From the NCBI GenBank assembly GCA_000818945.1, contig KN805380.1, positions 64,191 through 128,190 on the forward strand: 64,000 bases of DNA. Reading direction: 5' to 3'. Below are positions 11,001 through 18,821 of this stretch, one piece after another. The stretch's first letter is position 1. Every line of letters starts with the position of its first letter. The position numbers and the translations under genes are program-made. Below the pieces are notes generated by a model. That model had not been told where the DNA came from. It worked only from the letters and a program-made list of their open reading frames with translations, and ran no database searches. Source of the DNA: Schizochytrium sp. CCTCC M209059. Lineage: Eukaryota > Sar > Bigyra > Thraustochytrida > Thraustochytriidae.

Positions 11001-11692
11001 GTTTCGTGCTTCACCTGGACTTTGCCACCATAAACGGCCTTTCGCAGCTTGGCCATGGAGATGGGCGACTCCACAGCTGCGGGCTCGCCGGTGTCCTGTC
11101 GCCACAAGAGACGCTGCAGAATGGCCTTGGGAGTTTCCTTGTTCCCAGTCATGGTCGCCAAAGTGTACGACTTGTGCGGTCCGGGTGGCGTGTACATGAG
11201 CCAATCTTTCACGAACGAATTGCGACCCTTGAGGTACATGTCGATGTAGCCAACGCGTCGAAAAGCGTCAAAGTACGGGCGCAGCTCGCTCTTGGCCAGG
11301 CTCTTGGCTGGATCATAGCCACGGAGCCCCTGCGAGCAGATGTGGCTGTATTGTGCGGCGCGGTCGCCACCGCAACCTCGAGCCCAATCCTGGGGCAGCT
11401 GTGCGGGTTTACCCGTAAAAAACGAGATCGTTTCGGGGACTTCGGAGCCAAACTTGTCGTAAGACACGGTGTAGCGCGTATGCCAAACATCATAATCGTC
11501 TTCTTGTTTGACATTAGCGCTTGCTCCCGCCGCATTGCCGCCAGCCTTGTTGCGCGGGGTCTTCTTGGCCTTACCTTTCGGGGCAGCTTCAGCCTTGGCC
11601 TTGGCCTCTTTTTCGGCTGTCTCCTTCTCCTTGGCCGCACGACGCGCCGCAGACTGCCGTGTCGACCGACGCCGGGGTGGCGCGTTATTCAT
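5036..11692 (-). CDS. SNF2-family ATPase with RING finger (SHPRH/RAD5/IRC20-like)
   Basis: A predicted 2218-residue nuclear DNA translocase and E3 ubiquitin ligase. SNF2 lobe 1 begins near residue 375 (EMRDYQLQTLQWM), with Walker A DEMGLGKT-type sequence EEMGLGKT near 482 and a DEMQ box (in place of DEAH) near 682. A C3HC4 RING (CGICLDKM...CIHLFC...CPLCRRK) lies at about 1710-1760, and lobe 2 at about 1960-2080 (GKTVVFSQQ, then NRVHRIGQTRPVE). The RING between the lobes is the arrangement of SHPRH, RAD5 and IRC20. The N-terminus is basic and the C-terminus very acidic. The open frame extends to a GTG at 11722, but the ATG at 11692 has a strong ACCACCATG context. Such proteins act in post-replication repair; which subfamily this is cannot be settled here. 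Confidence 0.9.
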   Translation of the reverse strand: MNNAPPRRRSTRQSAARRAAKEKETAEKEAKAKAEAAPKGKAKKTPRNKAGGNAAGASANVKQEDDYDVWHTRYTVSYDKFGSEVPETISFFTGKPAQLPQDWARGCGGDRAAQYSHICSQGLRGYDPAKSLAKSELRPYFDAFRRVGYIDMYLKGRNSFVKDWLMYTPPGPHKSYTLATMTGNKETPKAILQRLLWRQDTGEPAAVESPISMAKLRKAVYGGKVQVKHETHDGTEYSPEELLQWIDMVTTYQHPRVSPWKTPFVRCVSQIEQRGKTEVRARFHLYVNRLLFYMIADEGLRVLLRILHPSGGIVAPLSKQWTGEPVFRKSLDGASTRQGDQFTITSLLASHESVGYAQYEASPPGLALEMRDYQLQTLQWMIDQERLPHGLNGCFWEERAWLPTRQEEAEEAGTIGRKASLRPKGTKAKAEAEAEVEVNVESESTESNIGESFFFSSELGELRLQKPPLVRGGLVCEEMGLGKTLEFIALILHDRVSPEVDYAPREDLYASQASLFVVPDALLPQWAEELEKCLEKPRGLRIATLESRTEQYREFATLRRHMGPSSAAASEPPLPGASTFTSTSLCAPSSSSSSSTSSSSSSTSSSSPSSSAVPENGTDAPPASDDVADDIIFSNVMTRRRGPDTEKAAQDLAACDIVLATYRSVQQCSLLINMVHWRRVCLDEMQEIRSSTTVLASKCRSITARARWMISGTPVYTGIDDIHGELNFLGVIPFCLPDNSDGFWGRCVKTPYEARDENSLSRLGLLLSHIMMRHSKKQTYIANPSKTILELPVATMRFVGVPLASPERALYRYIEVLVNRAVGLMEVRNQRRSMRHAQSRPWAVGAELLRTFASSPQLVSGGNGAPQQLSNLNTFVRDVLQTLRARDVLRNREESRLISDIFSGFPALPGDELRDLLLSAEAAVASKSSSSRGGRSGAGGASTMVSSLNRQQYAATAGAGAGAAAGAVREHILERLNETKDKLETALRGSSEALCSAKGGSLPRLRWRWAVQAITSGKYLAMRMMQSRNDENVRVEVLAYGQKRAVSGILFRRAARVMRCVKRLEEAQAEADAAFRRYEQMSSEQLCSELASLSSEFRYEIVIDQETSLMDFGRQMERTTIKLQFPGRETSVKLTDDPVGIRRRLIDSILPLHHGHRCLERVVQVLRADFDETCSPGIGLTLPILPVALTFEGARFEARFAAGGKRAFYLVSKLLAVDESAGAIKVRFLDGEERLLAASEVRYVAPYAAPDEANVEAEEEEKTDTARLTLLDVCKRVGLNRESLDRIAAEESMAQTSLMNIHGIDVDKLQKLMVDSDREALAARRLERVLDRAHADIVARLFHTPLKRDPSLRTRVREWYCSASASERRVDDLIVLIGVDSEIEKAALRAALSHHFGVSSALLDAPYASFSVKFGLKGDALSSASSSAATGGSTAATSIGNDGEMRPAFELAGKAQLMARVASMSPTRTSNRPTEYQISKVLHVDDRVRAARVRLEDGSVREIPWSEIIVSSSASSVMVSDDGNSKMIANGAKRAGKRRRREVEEAAESASEDENAVQEEETELGSRTSSKKRRTGLASRGGHRLAFQATRGSAVIYADEIVRVDFDEGKIAVRRADTGLVEVFDWAHMLVGHEWHGAVKNMHEAVSEKFSRIAVLEATIAEQSKLAQDLRTYANTLQAAYERGASRVDTLERQGLMALQELIDKTNVPECGICLDKMERPTCTMCIHLFCEGCIEQHIKATEGRTWHMLRNEVRRFPCPLCRRKLAYNDIYRVLEPSSKMDALGVASASGDVDDENTGTKDGEVEAGKEEESKDKGKTSRATRKVTRSMRRGNEAVEDENGDDGDAEEGGERVENGEAMDTSPNDDEVVESIGLPSAARWSACPDAEEASRELARFALSEAATQSVVSRVGLEALSTNFINLLAVVTGFQGHANPSEQNREKRGSKMARVVSDLKRFATQEGKTVVFSQQRQTVLHLSSVLQQEEVLHARIVKGDRVPVLRTALEAFLKNDAVRVLVLQSSSAAAGLTLTIATRVLLFEPFLKQGEEQQAINRVHRIGQTRPVETICYFTRGTVEDRVLAWRMERDRVTVQEAEDELLVDPDEAGVSGAVSNQEQALGSRRYLRFITGMSEAATSTEEEDEENRRVDGDHDVAADRDQEDEDEVNEDSDLDSLDSSESDLSIIQLPPPSSNGVQIQDPSLNPIPWDSSSDDDYEFIV

Positions 11693-11927
11693 GGTGGTCC
11701 TCTGGCGTGTTGTCTTGCACACAGGTGACGATGCGCACTTCCGTCGTTGTCGTTCTCGCAGTCGCTGCCGGCCTTTTTAGCGTCGCCGCCGCGCAGCCAC
11801 GGCGGACTTGCAGAGGCAAGACCTCGAACGGAGGGCACCACGCTATGATAACCTGCGCGGTAGGGAGAGGGGGCGGAGCGCAGAGAACGTTCGTTGGCGA
11901 CCACCTGCGGACAGTGGCCTCTGCCGC

Positions 11928-11969
11928 ACGAACGAACGAACGAAGGACCGCGGTCGTTCGTTCGTTCGT
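11928..11969. repeat. Perfect inverted repeat, 16-bp arms
   Basis: ACGAACGAACGAACGA (11928-11943) is repeated in reverse complement at 11954-11969 around the 10-base spacer AGGACCGCGG. It is built from the tetranucleotide CGAA and could form a hairpin or cruciform in the divergent promoter region. Confidence 0.8.
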
Positions 11970-12477
11970 CAACTTGAAGGTTGTCGCCGCGGATTTGAAC
12001 CGCAACTCGCCTCGCAGTGACGCCGACCGATCCCCTCGCCCTCGGAACAGCTGGCCGTCTGCCTGTCTATCTGCCAGCCAGGCACGCAGGCAGGCTGACT
12101 GGCTGGCTGTGTCGGCCGCGCTCCTCGACTTGGGCCCGGCGCTCCACTCTCCGCTCTCGCGCACGCACCTCTCGCGGCCTTCGAGTCTTTCCAGGTTTGC
12201 TTGAGGTCTCGGGCGTGAGAGCGGTAAAAGAGCGCGACAAGAGCGAGTTCCGCACTAGAACCTTTGGATCAACGCGGGACCGCGCTCTCATTGCATTCAC
12301 AGTCAAGTCGACCAGCTGGTGCAGAACACGCACACTTTGTCAGAATCGCTGTCTCTGAGACGGTCGGGGTGCGCTGCTGCTGACAGCGAGTGGGGAAATG
12401 GATGAGTGAGTGGGACTTGTCTTGAAAGGAACAGCAACCTGAAGTCTTCTCGATGGTTTCGGGTTCCGCAGATATTT

Positions 12478-12519
12478 CTTTCCTTTTCCTTTTCCTTTTC
12501 CTTTTCCTTTCCTTTTCAG
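12478..12519 (+). repeat. TTTTCC pyrimidine tract ending in CAG
   Basis: About five units of CCTTTT followed by TTTTCAG. Such a tract 165 bp before the ATG of the downstream gene could be the 3' splice site of a 5'-UTR intron, but no matching donor was identified, so it may be only a microsatellite. Confidence 0.5.
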
Positions 12520-12683
12520 CGAGCCCGAGAAGTGATCGCATAATCTCGAGCCTTTTGTTGCACCAGCAGACGAAATTTCGGCGAGCTTGACGATAGCTCG
12601 CTCACTGTGAATCACTGCGGCGACGGCGGCGGCTGCTGCACCCTTTGTCAGCCCCGCCCAGCTTTTCCTCGCAACGATCGCTC

Positions 12684-14369
12684 ATGGTCACGCTTGCTAG
12701 GCCGCAATGGTTGCTGGCGCTCTGCGTTCAGGCGCTTGCGCTCGCGAAGACTCGCGGCACAAACACAAGTGTCGTCGACGTTCGCGGCGCGCGCGACGAG
12801 ATTCGTCTGGCAGCGCAGGCCGCGTCAGGGCTACTCAATCGCCAGCGAGCCGAGAGCGCCTATGTCATCATGACGGAGGACGACGCCTTTTGGTGGGATG
12901 AGATCCATGCGGGCACGCAAGAAATAGGGGAATTGAGAACCACGCCAACGCAAAGGGTGGATGCTGAAACCTTCGTACGCGACGCTGTGCAGCGCTTCGG
13001 CGTTGTGTTGTATGCGGCCGGCGAGGCGGAGAATACACTCGCTACCGCCGTGACCTTGGCCGGTGTTCTCAGCGCTGTACCTCTTGAGCAGCTCCCTCGC
13101 GATCTGGCACAAAGCAAGATTACAGTGAAAGTGGACACCCGAGCGTGGTCAAAAAAACGCGCGCTCTTTGAAGCGGAAGCGATCGTGGGACAAACCACTT
13201 CTTTGGCTGTGCAAAGGAGCACACTCCTTTTACGTGGAGAGCTCGTTGATTTCATCGTCAAGGAGCGAATCTTTGTGACAGACTTGGCGTTCGAGTGCGT
13301 ACCGCTCACTCACGAGCACGCTTATTTGCACCGTGTCGTCGACAAGGCCCCGTGGCGACGGCCCGTCCGCGTGTACGGGTACAACACGCAGGTAAAGATC
13401 CTTGGCGGGTACACATTTGAGGCGGAAACGGGGTGTCTCGCGTCGCTTGGGCAGATCGCTTCGCAGCAAACTCATAACTTGGCGTTTTGGAATGAACGGC
13501 CCGGCATCTCGAAGCCGCTTCGCCAAAAGCAAAGCGATATGGTAAGCTACGACCCAGAGCTCGTCTACCTTGCGATCGTGTATGGCGACATGGACAACTT
13601 GGACTTTGTGCAAGGATTTGCACGAAAGCATATGCGGATGCGCGAAGCAAGGTGTGCTGCAGCGCGCGAGACCTGCTTCCCTCTGACGTGGACGCTGTCT
13701 CCCAATCTACTTCGTCTTGCACCCGATCTCTTGCGCTGGTACATGTCAGCAGGTGAGCGCAGCGGAAATGACTGGTTCATTTTCCCCCCATCTGGTACAC
13801 TGTACGCATACCCTGGAATGTTCTCTGCTGCAGATCAGCACATCTTTGTGCAACAAATGACTGCCGACGCAAGACTCATGAACACTTCAGGAAGCGTGCA
13901 CTGGGAATGGTTTTATCGCTGGAAGCCTGCCTTTGAGACGTACTTTAGCCAGTACACGCATTTATCTCACTCGATTCGCTCCTTTTTCCTCAACGACGTT
14001 CCCTGGCCAATCCCCTTGCCCGATATGGCGCTTCGTGGCGAAACATACCGTGTTCTCTCTAGCAACGACAAGTCAAGCAGAGACCATGGACAGACACCAG
14101 TGGTCCTCTTCAAGCCAGCCTTCAATTGGGCTCCAGGGAATCCGTCCGGAGGTTTAAGCCTTCCACCTTCGCTTTGCGCGCAGCTTCTAGGGCGACTCTC
14201 ACGCGGCAGCATTCAATATATGTATACGATTCAGACTACGGCAATGGAGGATATTTTCACCCTTGCGGCGCAACTTCCAGAGCATGTCCGCCTCGTCTCG
14301 TACGAGCAGCTGGCCCATTTAGCCCTACAGCGCGAGGCCAACCTTGAGCGTGACAGGACTGAAAGCTAA
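12684..14369 (+). CDS. Secreted GxGYxYP-family protein (putative glycoside hydrolase)
   Basis: A 561-residue protein starting at the first in-frame ATG (12684); the open frame upstream has only a TTG. The N-terminus MVTLARPQWLLALCVQALALA is a typical cleavable signal peptide, so secretion or the endomembrane system is likely. The C-terminal half matches the GxGYxYP family: LVYLAIVYGDMDNLDF, then LTWTLSPNLLRLAPDLLRWY, then the signature as GTLYAYP at residues 371-377 (Leu in place of the second Gly). The family is annotated as a putative glycoside hydrolase from bacterial gene context, and its reaction is not established. A single exon, convergent with the next gene (66 bp between stops). Confidence 0.75.
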   Translation: MVTLARPQWLLALCVQALALAKTRGTNTSVVDVRGARDEIRLAAQAASGLLNRQRAESAYVIMTEDDAFWWDEIHAGTQEIGELRTTPTQRVDAETFVRDAVQRFGVVLYAAGEAENTLATAVTLAGVLSAVPLEQLPRDLAQSKITVKVDTRAWSKKRALFEAEAIVGQTTSLAVQRSTLLLRGELVDFIVKERIFVTDLAFECVPLTHEHAYLHRVVDKAPWRRPVRVYGYNTQVKILGGYTFEAETGCLASLGQIASQQTHNLAFWNERPGISKPLRQKQSDMVSYDPELVYLAIVYGDMDNLDFVQGFARKHMRMREARCAAARETCFPLTWTLSPNLLRLAPDLLRWYMSAGERSGNDWFIFPPSGTLYAYPGMFSAADQHIFVQQMTADARLMNTSGSVHWEWFYRWKPAFETYFSQYTHLSHSIRSFFLNDVPWPIPLPDMALRGETYRVLSSNDKSSRDHGQTPVVLFKPAFNWAPGNPSGGLSLPPSLCAQLLGRLSRGSIQYMYTIQTTAMEDIFTLAAQLPEHVRLVSYEQLAHLALQREANLERDRTES

Positions 14370-14435
14370 CCAAGGATCTACATAACTTTGGAAGCGACCG
14401 AAAGAAAGAATCGCGTTTCCGAATTCACCAAGGTA

Positions 14436-14849
14436 CTACTTGGTTTCGATGGCTTTGTGGCCGCAGGCAACAAAAGCTTCGAGCGCGCCAAGACACGCCT
14501 CCTCTGACTCGCTCTTGAGGCATTGAAAAAAGCGCGCGTGGGGCGATGGGACGTGGCCCTCGAGTTTATCGCCGCACGCCCCCATAACGAGCTTCGTACG
14601 CTGGTTCACCATACGATCACAGCCCAGGTAGCACTCTGCCTGCCGCGAGCAGTCCCCGCTTCCCGTCTCGGCGTTCTTGCGCTGGCACTCGCGCAGATTT
14701 CTTGCAGGCCCTTCGCATGTCGGCAAAATGCTGTCCACTCCGCGAAGGAGCGCCTCCGCCTGCGCAACCTTGCCTGCGCTCACAAAGCTGCTCACTTTGG
14801 CATTCGGGTTCAACGCCGGGTCCACCTCGCCTACCACGGGGCACGACAT
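14436..14849 (-). CDS. Small cysteine-rich protein with CX9C motifs (CHCH-like)
   Basis: A 137-residue acidic protein with three C-x9-C spacings: CEGPARNLREC, CSRQAECYLGC (with an extra internal Cys) and CLGALEAFVAC. The first two, 11 residues apart, form the coiled-coil-helix pattern of twin CX9C proteins. Those proteins are oxidatively folded by Mia40 in the mitochondrial intermembrane space and usually lack a cleaved presequence, as here. I do not recognise a specific family such as COX17, COX19 or a complex I subunit. ATG at 14849 and stop TAG are clear. The intermembrane-space role is inferred from Cys spacing alone. Confidence 0.7.
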   Translation of the reverse strand: MSCPVVGEVDPALNPNAKVSSFVSAGKVAQAEALLRGVDSILPTCEGPARNLRECQRKNAETGSGDCSRQAECYLGCDRMVNQRTKLVMGACGDKLEGHVPSPHARFFQCLKSESEEACLGALEAFVACGHKAIETK

Positions 14850-15258
14850 TCTTCGATTCGATGGCCCTTTGTGCAGAGATGGTTTGGGTATTGCTCTTTC
14901 TGACGACGCGCGATACGCGGCGCGGCCTTATCCAATTTGTGCGGGCGCGCATCGAAAATCAAAAAGGGCCATCATGCCGAGCCAGGGAGATGCGATGAGA
15001 TGCGACGACACGACGACGCTGTTGAGGCGCTATTCCAAAGCATTTGCGAAGCAAAAACAAACGCTCACTCGACAGAAGCAAGTCTCAAGATCACAGAATG
15101 CTTGCAAATAAAAGAAAGATTTTTTTTTAAACATTATTTCACAACCATGATTATTGCCGGTGAGTAGTGGTTCGCCCCACGAACGATGATCACTGCGCAT
15201 TCGCAACAGAGATTGCTGCTGAAGCTTGCGGCTTGCGCTTTTGCAGGGGCTTGCCGAC
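14850..15258. other. Intergenic region between the CX9C gene and hydratase 1
   Basis: 409 bp. It serves as the upstream region of the CX9C gene and the 3' UTR of the hydratase, both on the minus strand. It has an AT-rich run (TTTTTTTTAAACATTATTTC near 15119-15138), and no gene is seen. Confidence 0.5.
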
Positions 15259-16083
15259 CTACATCTTGCTCTTCTTGAAGCCCTTTTTCACGTAAACAGC
15301 AAATGCCGGGTCCTTGAGGGCCATGAGCTGCTGGCGGTCCTCAAGCGCAATCTGGCTGTGCAGACTCGGGGCCGCGAGGGAAAGGTTGAGGGCCTCCTTG
15401 GTCAGGAAGAGCGGCATGGGGGCCATGGTTTCAATCATGTCACTGACAAGAGCCTCACCGGCCTTGAGCACTTCATCGTAGGTGTCGTGAATCGACGACG
15501 CGAAGCCGAGCTGATAGGCGCGGTCTGCCTCGAGGAAGCGGCCCGTCATCATCATCTCACCAGCAACGGTGGGTCCCACGATGCGAGGCAAAAAGTATGA
15601 GATTCCGAGGTCGCCGCCCGTGAAGCCAATCTTGGCCATGGCGACATTACACTTGAAGTTCTTTTGAATGATGCGCACGTCGGCGGCCAACGCAAGCGCG
15701 AGGCCAAAGCCGGCGGCGGGGCCCTGCAAAAGCGCCACAATAGGCTGCTTGATTCTGCGCATGACGAGAATGATTTGCGAAAATTTGCGCTGCGCGTTGA
15801 AAAGGTACGTGCCATGGGGAGGCTCGCTACCCAGGGTTTCGCCGTCTACGAGATCAAGTCCTGCGCAAAAGGCTCGGCCGCTGGCCTTGAGCAGAATGGC
15901 ACGAGGCTTGGGTCCGTCGCGCTCGTGCGTCACGAGCTCGTCGGTCTCGAGGTCGCTCAGGTACGCCAGCAGCTCGGACATGAGCTTGGGATTGGCCGCG
16001 TTGAGCCTCTCCGGGCGGTTCAGTGTCACCACATCCCATCCGCGCGCATCGCGCTCCACAATGATGGTTTCGTACTTGGCCAT
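15259..16083 (-). CDS. Enoyl-CoA hydratase/isomerase family protein, paralog 1 (PTS1-like SKM end)
   Basis: A 274-residue crotonase-fold protein starting MAKYETIIVER. It has the CoA/oxyanion-hole segments GRAFCAGLDL and GPAAGFGLALALAADVRI and the later segment GFTGGDLGISYFLPRIVG. The two catalytic glutamates of classical hydratase (in GGGCELA and QPEILIG contexts) are not evident: the first aligns with Ala and the second with a non-acidic residue. The Asp in GGDLG occupies the place of an acidic residue in dienoyl-CoA isomerases. The reaction is therefore uncertain. The C-terminus KKSKM ends in Ser-Lys-Met, an accepted PTS1 variant, so a peroxisomal location is likely. It is a tandem paralog of the next gene on the same strand. 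Confidence 0.88.
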   Translation of the reverse strand: MAKYETIIVERDARGWDVVTLNRPERLNAANPKLMSELLAYLSDLETDELVTHERDGPKPRAILLKASGRAFCAGLDLVDGETLGSEPPHGTYLFNAQRKFSQIILVMRRIKQPIVALLQGPAAGFGLALALAADVRIIQKNFKCNVAMAKIGFTGGDLGISYFLPRIVGPTVAGEMMMTGRFLEADRAYQLGFASSIHDTYDEVLKAGEALVSDMIETMAPMPLFLTKEALNLSLAAPSLHSQIALEDRQQLMALKDPAFAVYVKKGFKKSKM

Positions 16084-16625
16084 CTTCTCGCGCTTCGCGC
16101 CGCCTCGCTTTGCCCCACCGCGTTTGCAGCAGCGGTGATGCTCGGCCCCCTTGCTCCTTTGAGTCGGCGCGGAATGATTTCCGGGATTGCTTGGTTGAAC
16201 GAAGCCCCATTCCCCCCCTTCGCGTTGAACAGTCCGACATCCAGGGGCTGTGGGTTGGCTGACCTTGCCGCCTGGAAGACATGCACGAGGTCTCACGGTT
16301 GGAAGGCGTCTGTCTTCTCTTGCTTGTCCTGAGGCCTCACCTTGGCATCGGGCGTGCAGTGGTGGTGGTGGTGGTGAGCATTCACGCGTAGCCCACGCCC
16401 CACTCTGTTGAAAGCATTGTTTTGCTGACGCCAGTACGAGTAGGCTACTAGAGGTTTTCGCAAAGACGAGAACGGAAACTTGATGACGCGTCCATCATGG
16501 AAAACAGCCCGCCGAGTCAAGCGGCGAGCAGCACAGACATTCCTAACTGACAGTGAGCAGCACGGGCAGCTCTAGGCCCATTTTCAAATATATATTTTTT
16601 TGTATTGTTTTGGGTGTGAGATTTG
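16084..16625. other. Intergenic region between the two hydratase paralogs
   Basis: 542 bp holding the promoter of paralog 1 and the 3' end of paralog 2. There is an AT-rich stretch (16587-16616) close to the stop of paralog 2 and a short GTG repeat near 16360-16377. No further gene is supported. Confidence 0.5.
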
Positions 16626-17453
16626 TTAAATTTTGCTCTTCTTGAAGCCCTTCTTGACGTAGACGGCAAAGGCCGGGTCCTTGAGCGACATGAGCTGCTG
16701 GCGGTCCTCGAGAGCGACCTGACTGTGAAGACTCGGGGCTTCGAGGGAGAGATTGAGGGCCTCTTTGGTCATAAAGAGCGGCATAGGTGCCATGGTCTCG
16801 ATCATGTTGCTGACGAGGGCTTCGCCGGCCTTGAGAACTTCCTCATACGTTTCGTGAAGCGAAGAGGCAAAGCCAAGCTCATAGGCGCGGTCGGCCTTCA
16901 AGAATCGTCCAGTCATCATCATTTCAGCGGCCACGCCAGGCCCGACGACGCGCGGCAAAAAGTAGGAAATGCCCACGTCAGCGCCCGTGAGGCCAATCTT
17001 GGCCATGGCAACGTTGCACTTGAAGTCCTTTTGGATGATGCGCACGTCGGCGGCCAGAGCCAATGCAAGGCCAAAGCCCGCGGTCGGGCCCTGGAGCAGA
17101 GCGACGATGGGCTGCTTGATCCTGCGCATCACCAGAATGATCTGGGCCACCTTGCGCTGGGCGTTGAACAGGTGTGTGCCGTGGGACGGTCCGTCGCTGC
17201 TATCGTCGGCGCTCTCGACGAGGTCGAGACCTGCGCAGAACGCCCTTCCATTAGCCTTGAGCAGGATGGCGCGCGGCTTGGGCCCATCGCGCTCATGCGT
17301 CACGAGTTCGTCCGTCTCGAGGCCACTCAAGTACGAGAGCATCTCCGCCATCAATGTCGGGCTCGCCGCATTGAGCTTGTCCGGGCGATTGAGGGTGACC
17401 ACGTCCCAGCCGCCCGGGTCGCGCTCCACGATGATGGTCTTGTACGTGCTCAT
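16626..17453 (-). CDS. Enoyl-CoA hydratase/isomerase family protein, paralog 2 (SKI end)
   Basis: A 275-residue protein, clearly a duplicate of paralog 1: the same MSTYKTIIVERD start, GRAFCAGLDLV, GPTAGFGLALALAADVRI, GLTGADVGISYFLPRVVG and a near-identical C-terminal half. The main difference is a short insertion (ESADDSSDG) after GLDLV. The C-terminus KKSKI is a weaker PTS1-like tripeptide than SKM. The same two catalytic glutamates are missing. ATG 17453 is chosen because similarity to paralog 1 begins there. The upstream frame to 17492 is not conserved between the copies. Confidence 0.88.
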   Translation of the reverse strand: MSTYKTIIVERDPGGWDVVTLNRPDKLNAASPTLMAEMLSYLSGLETDELVTHERDGPKPRAILLKANGRAFCAGLDLVESADDSSDGPSHGTHLFNAQRKVAQIILVMRRIKQPIVALLQGPTAGFGLALALAADVRIIQKDFKCNVAMAKIGLTGADVGISYFLPRVVGPGVAAEMMMTGRFLKADRAYELGFASSLHETYEEVLKAGEALVSNMIETMAPMPLFMTKEALNLSLEAPSLHSQVALEDRQQLMSLKDPAFAVYVKKGFKKSKI

Positions 17454-17496
17454 CTTGCGATGCTCACTTCCACGTCCCGAATTAAGCCACACTCAC

Positions 17497-17527
<31 letters not shown>

Positions 17528-18241
17528 CCGCGGCGAGGCGAGGCGTCGTGACTTTGGGGAACTGCCTCGAGTGCATAACGAAAAAGCAGAAGCAGAAGCA
17601 GAAGGAGGAGAAGAAGAAGAAGAAGAGTTTACCTTCGTCATGTCCGACACACGGTCAGGATGTTGTCTTCGGGTCAATGGGGACAGACTTGCCAGTGGGA
17701 CGCCGCGCAGCAGCAGCAGCAGCACAGGCCGGCCGCGGCTCCGACATCGGCCTGGCGGGTCTCACGCAAGGCCAGACCTGCTCGCGAGCCTCGGCGTCGG
17801 GCTACGGATCGAGAGCTCGCCTCCTCGCAGGGGTTCAAAACCCAATCAGCCGATCCGAAGCCTCTGGGGCGGGGCGAAGAGCATATGCAGGGCGGGCGGG
17901 CGGGCGGGCAGGCATGGAGACCTTGCTCTTGCTCTTCTTTTTCGCAAGGCCCGATGATGATGCATGCATTGTGAGGATCGCGACAAGCAAGGCAAGGCGG
18001 AAAGGGACGATGAGCACAAGAGAGCAGCGGCCTTGGGAAGCGCGCGAACCAGAGAAACATGAACCCTCTTTTGGCCGAGAGGCGAGGCGTGGCGTGGCGT
18101 GGCGGTGGACGCCCTAGTCTCGAACTGAGCAACCAACAATGAGATCGCGCCCCATCTCCTTTAGAATCCTCTTGTATCGAGACGGAGTGGACAACACGGA
18201 GAGCGGGACGCGTTCATCAAGACCAACATCGGCGGGCGCCG

Positions 18242-18287
18242 TACTTTTCGACGCTAGAGACAAGTACTTTTCGACGCTAGAGACAAG
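18242..18287. repeat. 23-bp perfect tandem duplication
   Basis: The unit TACTTTTCGACGCTAGAGAC plus AAG occurs twice head to tail with no mismatch, in the region upstream of the GST cluster. Confidence 0.9.
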
Positions 18288-18541
18288 AACATCGCCTATC
18301 ATATCCAGCGACTTGGCTGCGTCCTGCGCCCGTCCTTTACCCGACCACGGCGAGTCGACCTAGCCTTGGAGACGCCCAGCCAGAGCCCTCCTCCTCCCCA
18401 TTTTCAAAATTCCTCCAGCTACCTTCCTTCCTTTTGCCTCACAAGCCTGCTGCTGCCTGCAGCCGCCTCCCGACACCTAGCCAGCCTCGGCCCGACCCTT
18501 CTCCAGCCCCCGCTTCCCGCTTCGCGCTGCCGCCGCGCCTC

Positions 18542-18821
18542 NNNNNNNNNNNNNNNNNNNNNNNNNNNNNNNNNNNNNNNNNNNNNNNNNNNNNNNNNNN
18601 NNNNNNNNNNNNNNNNNNNNNNNNNNNNNNNNNNNNNNNNNNNNNNNNNNNNNNNNNNNNNNNNNNNNNNNNNNNNNNNNNNNNNNNNNNNNNNNNNNNN
18701 NNNNNNNNNNNNNNNNNNNNNNNNNNNNNNNNNNNNNNNNNNNNNNNNNNNNNNNNNNNNNNNNNNNNNNNNNNNNNNNNNNNNNNNNNNNNNNNNNNNN
18801 NNNNNNNNNNNNNNNNNNNNN
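18542..18821. other. Assembly gap (280 N)
   Basis: Unresolved bases. Both flanks are GC-rich, low-complexity sequence, which is a likely reason for the gap. Confidence 1.

Larger units (their letters stand above)
11693..12683. promoter_or_regulatory. Divergent intergenic region between the SNF2/RING and GxGYxYP genes
   Basis: 991 bp between two outward-facing start codons, so it should hold both promoters. It contains a 16-bp perfect inverted repeat (listed separately), short CTGG/CAGG repeats near 12060-12110 and a pyrimidine tract ending in CAG. No clear TATA box is seen. Confidence 0.55.

Noticed and set aside
11985..12015. tRNA T-arm-like GGTTCAAATCC on the minus strand
   Set aside because: No matching acceptor stem or anticodon arm at the required distances.
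17826..17846. tRNA T-arm-like GGGGTTCAAAACCC
   Set aside because: No acceptor, D or anticodon stems can be paired with it.
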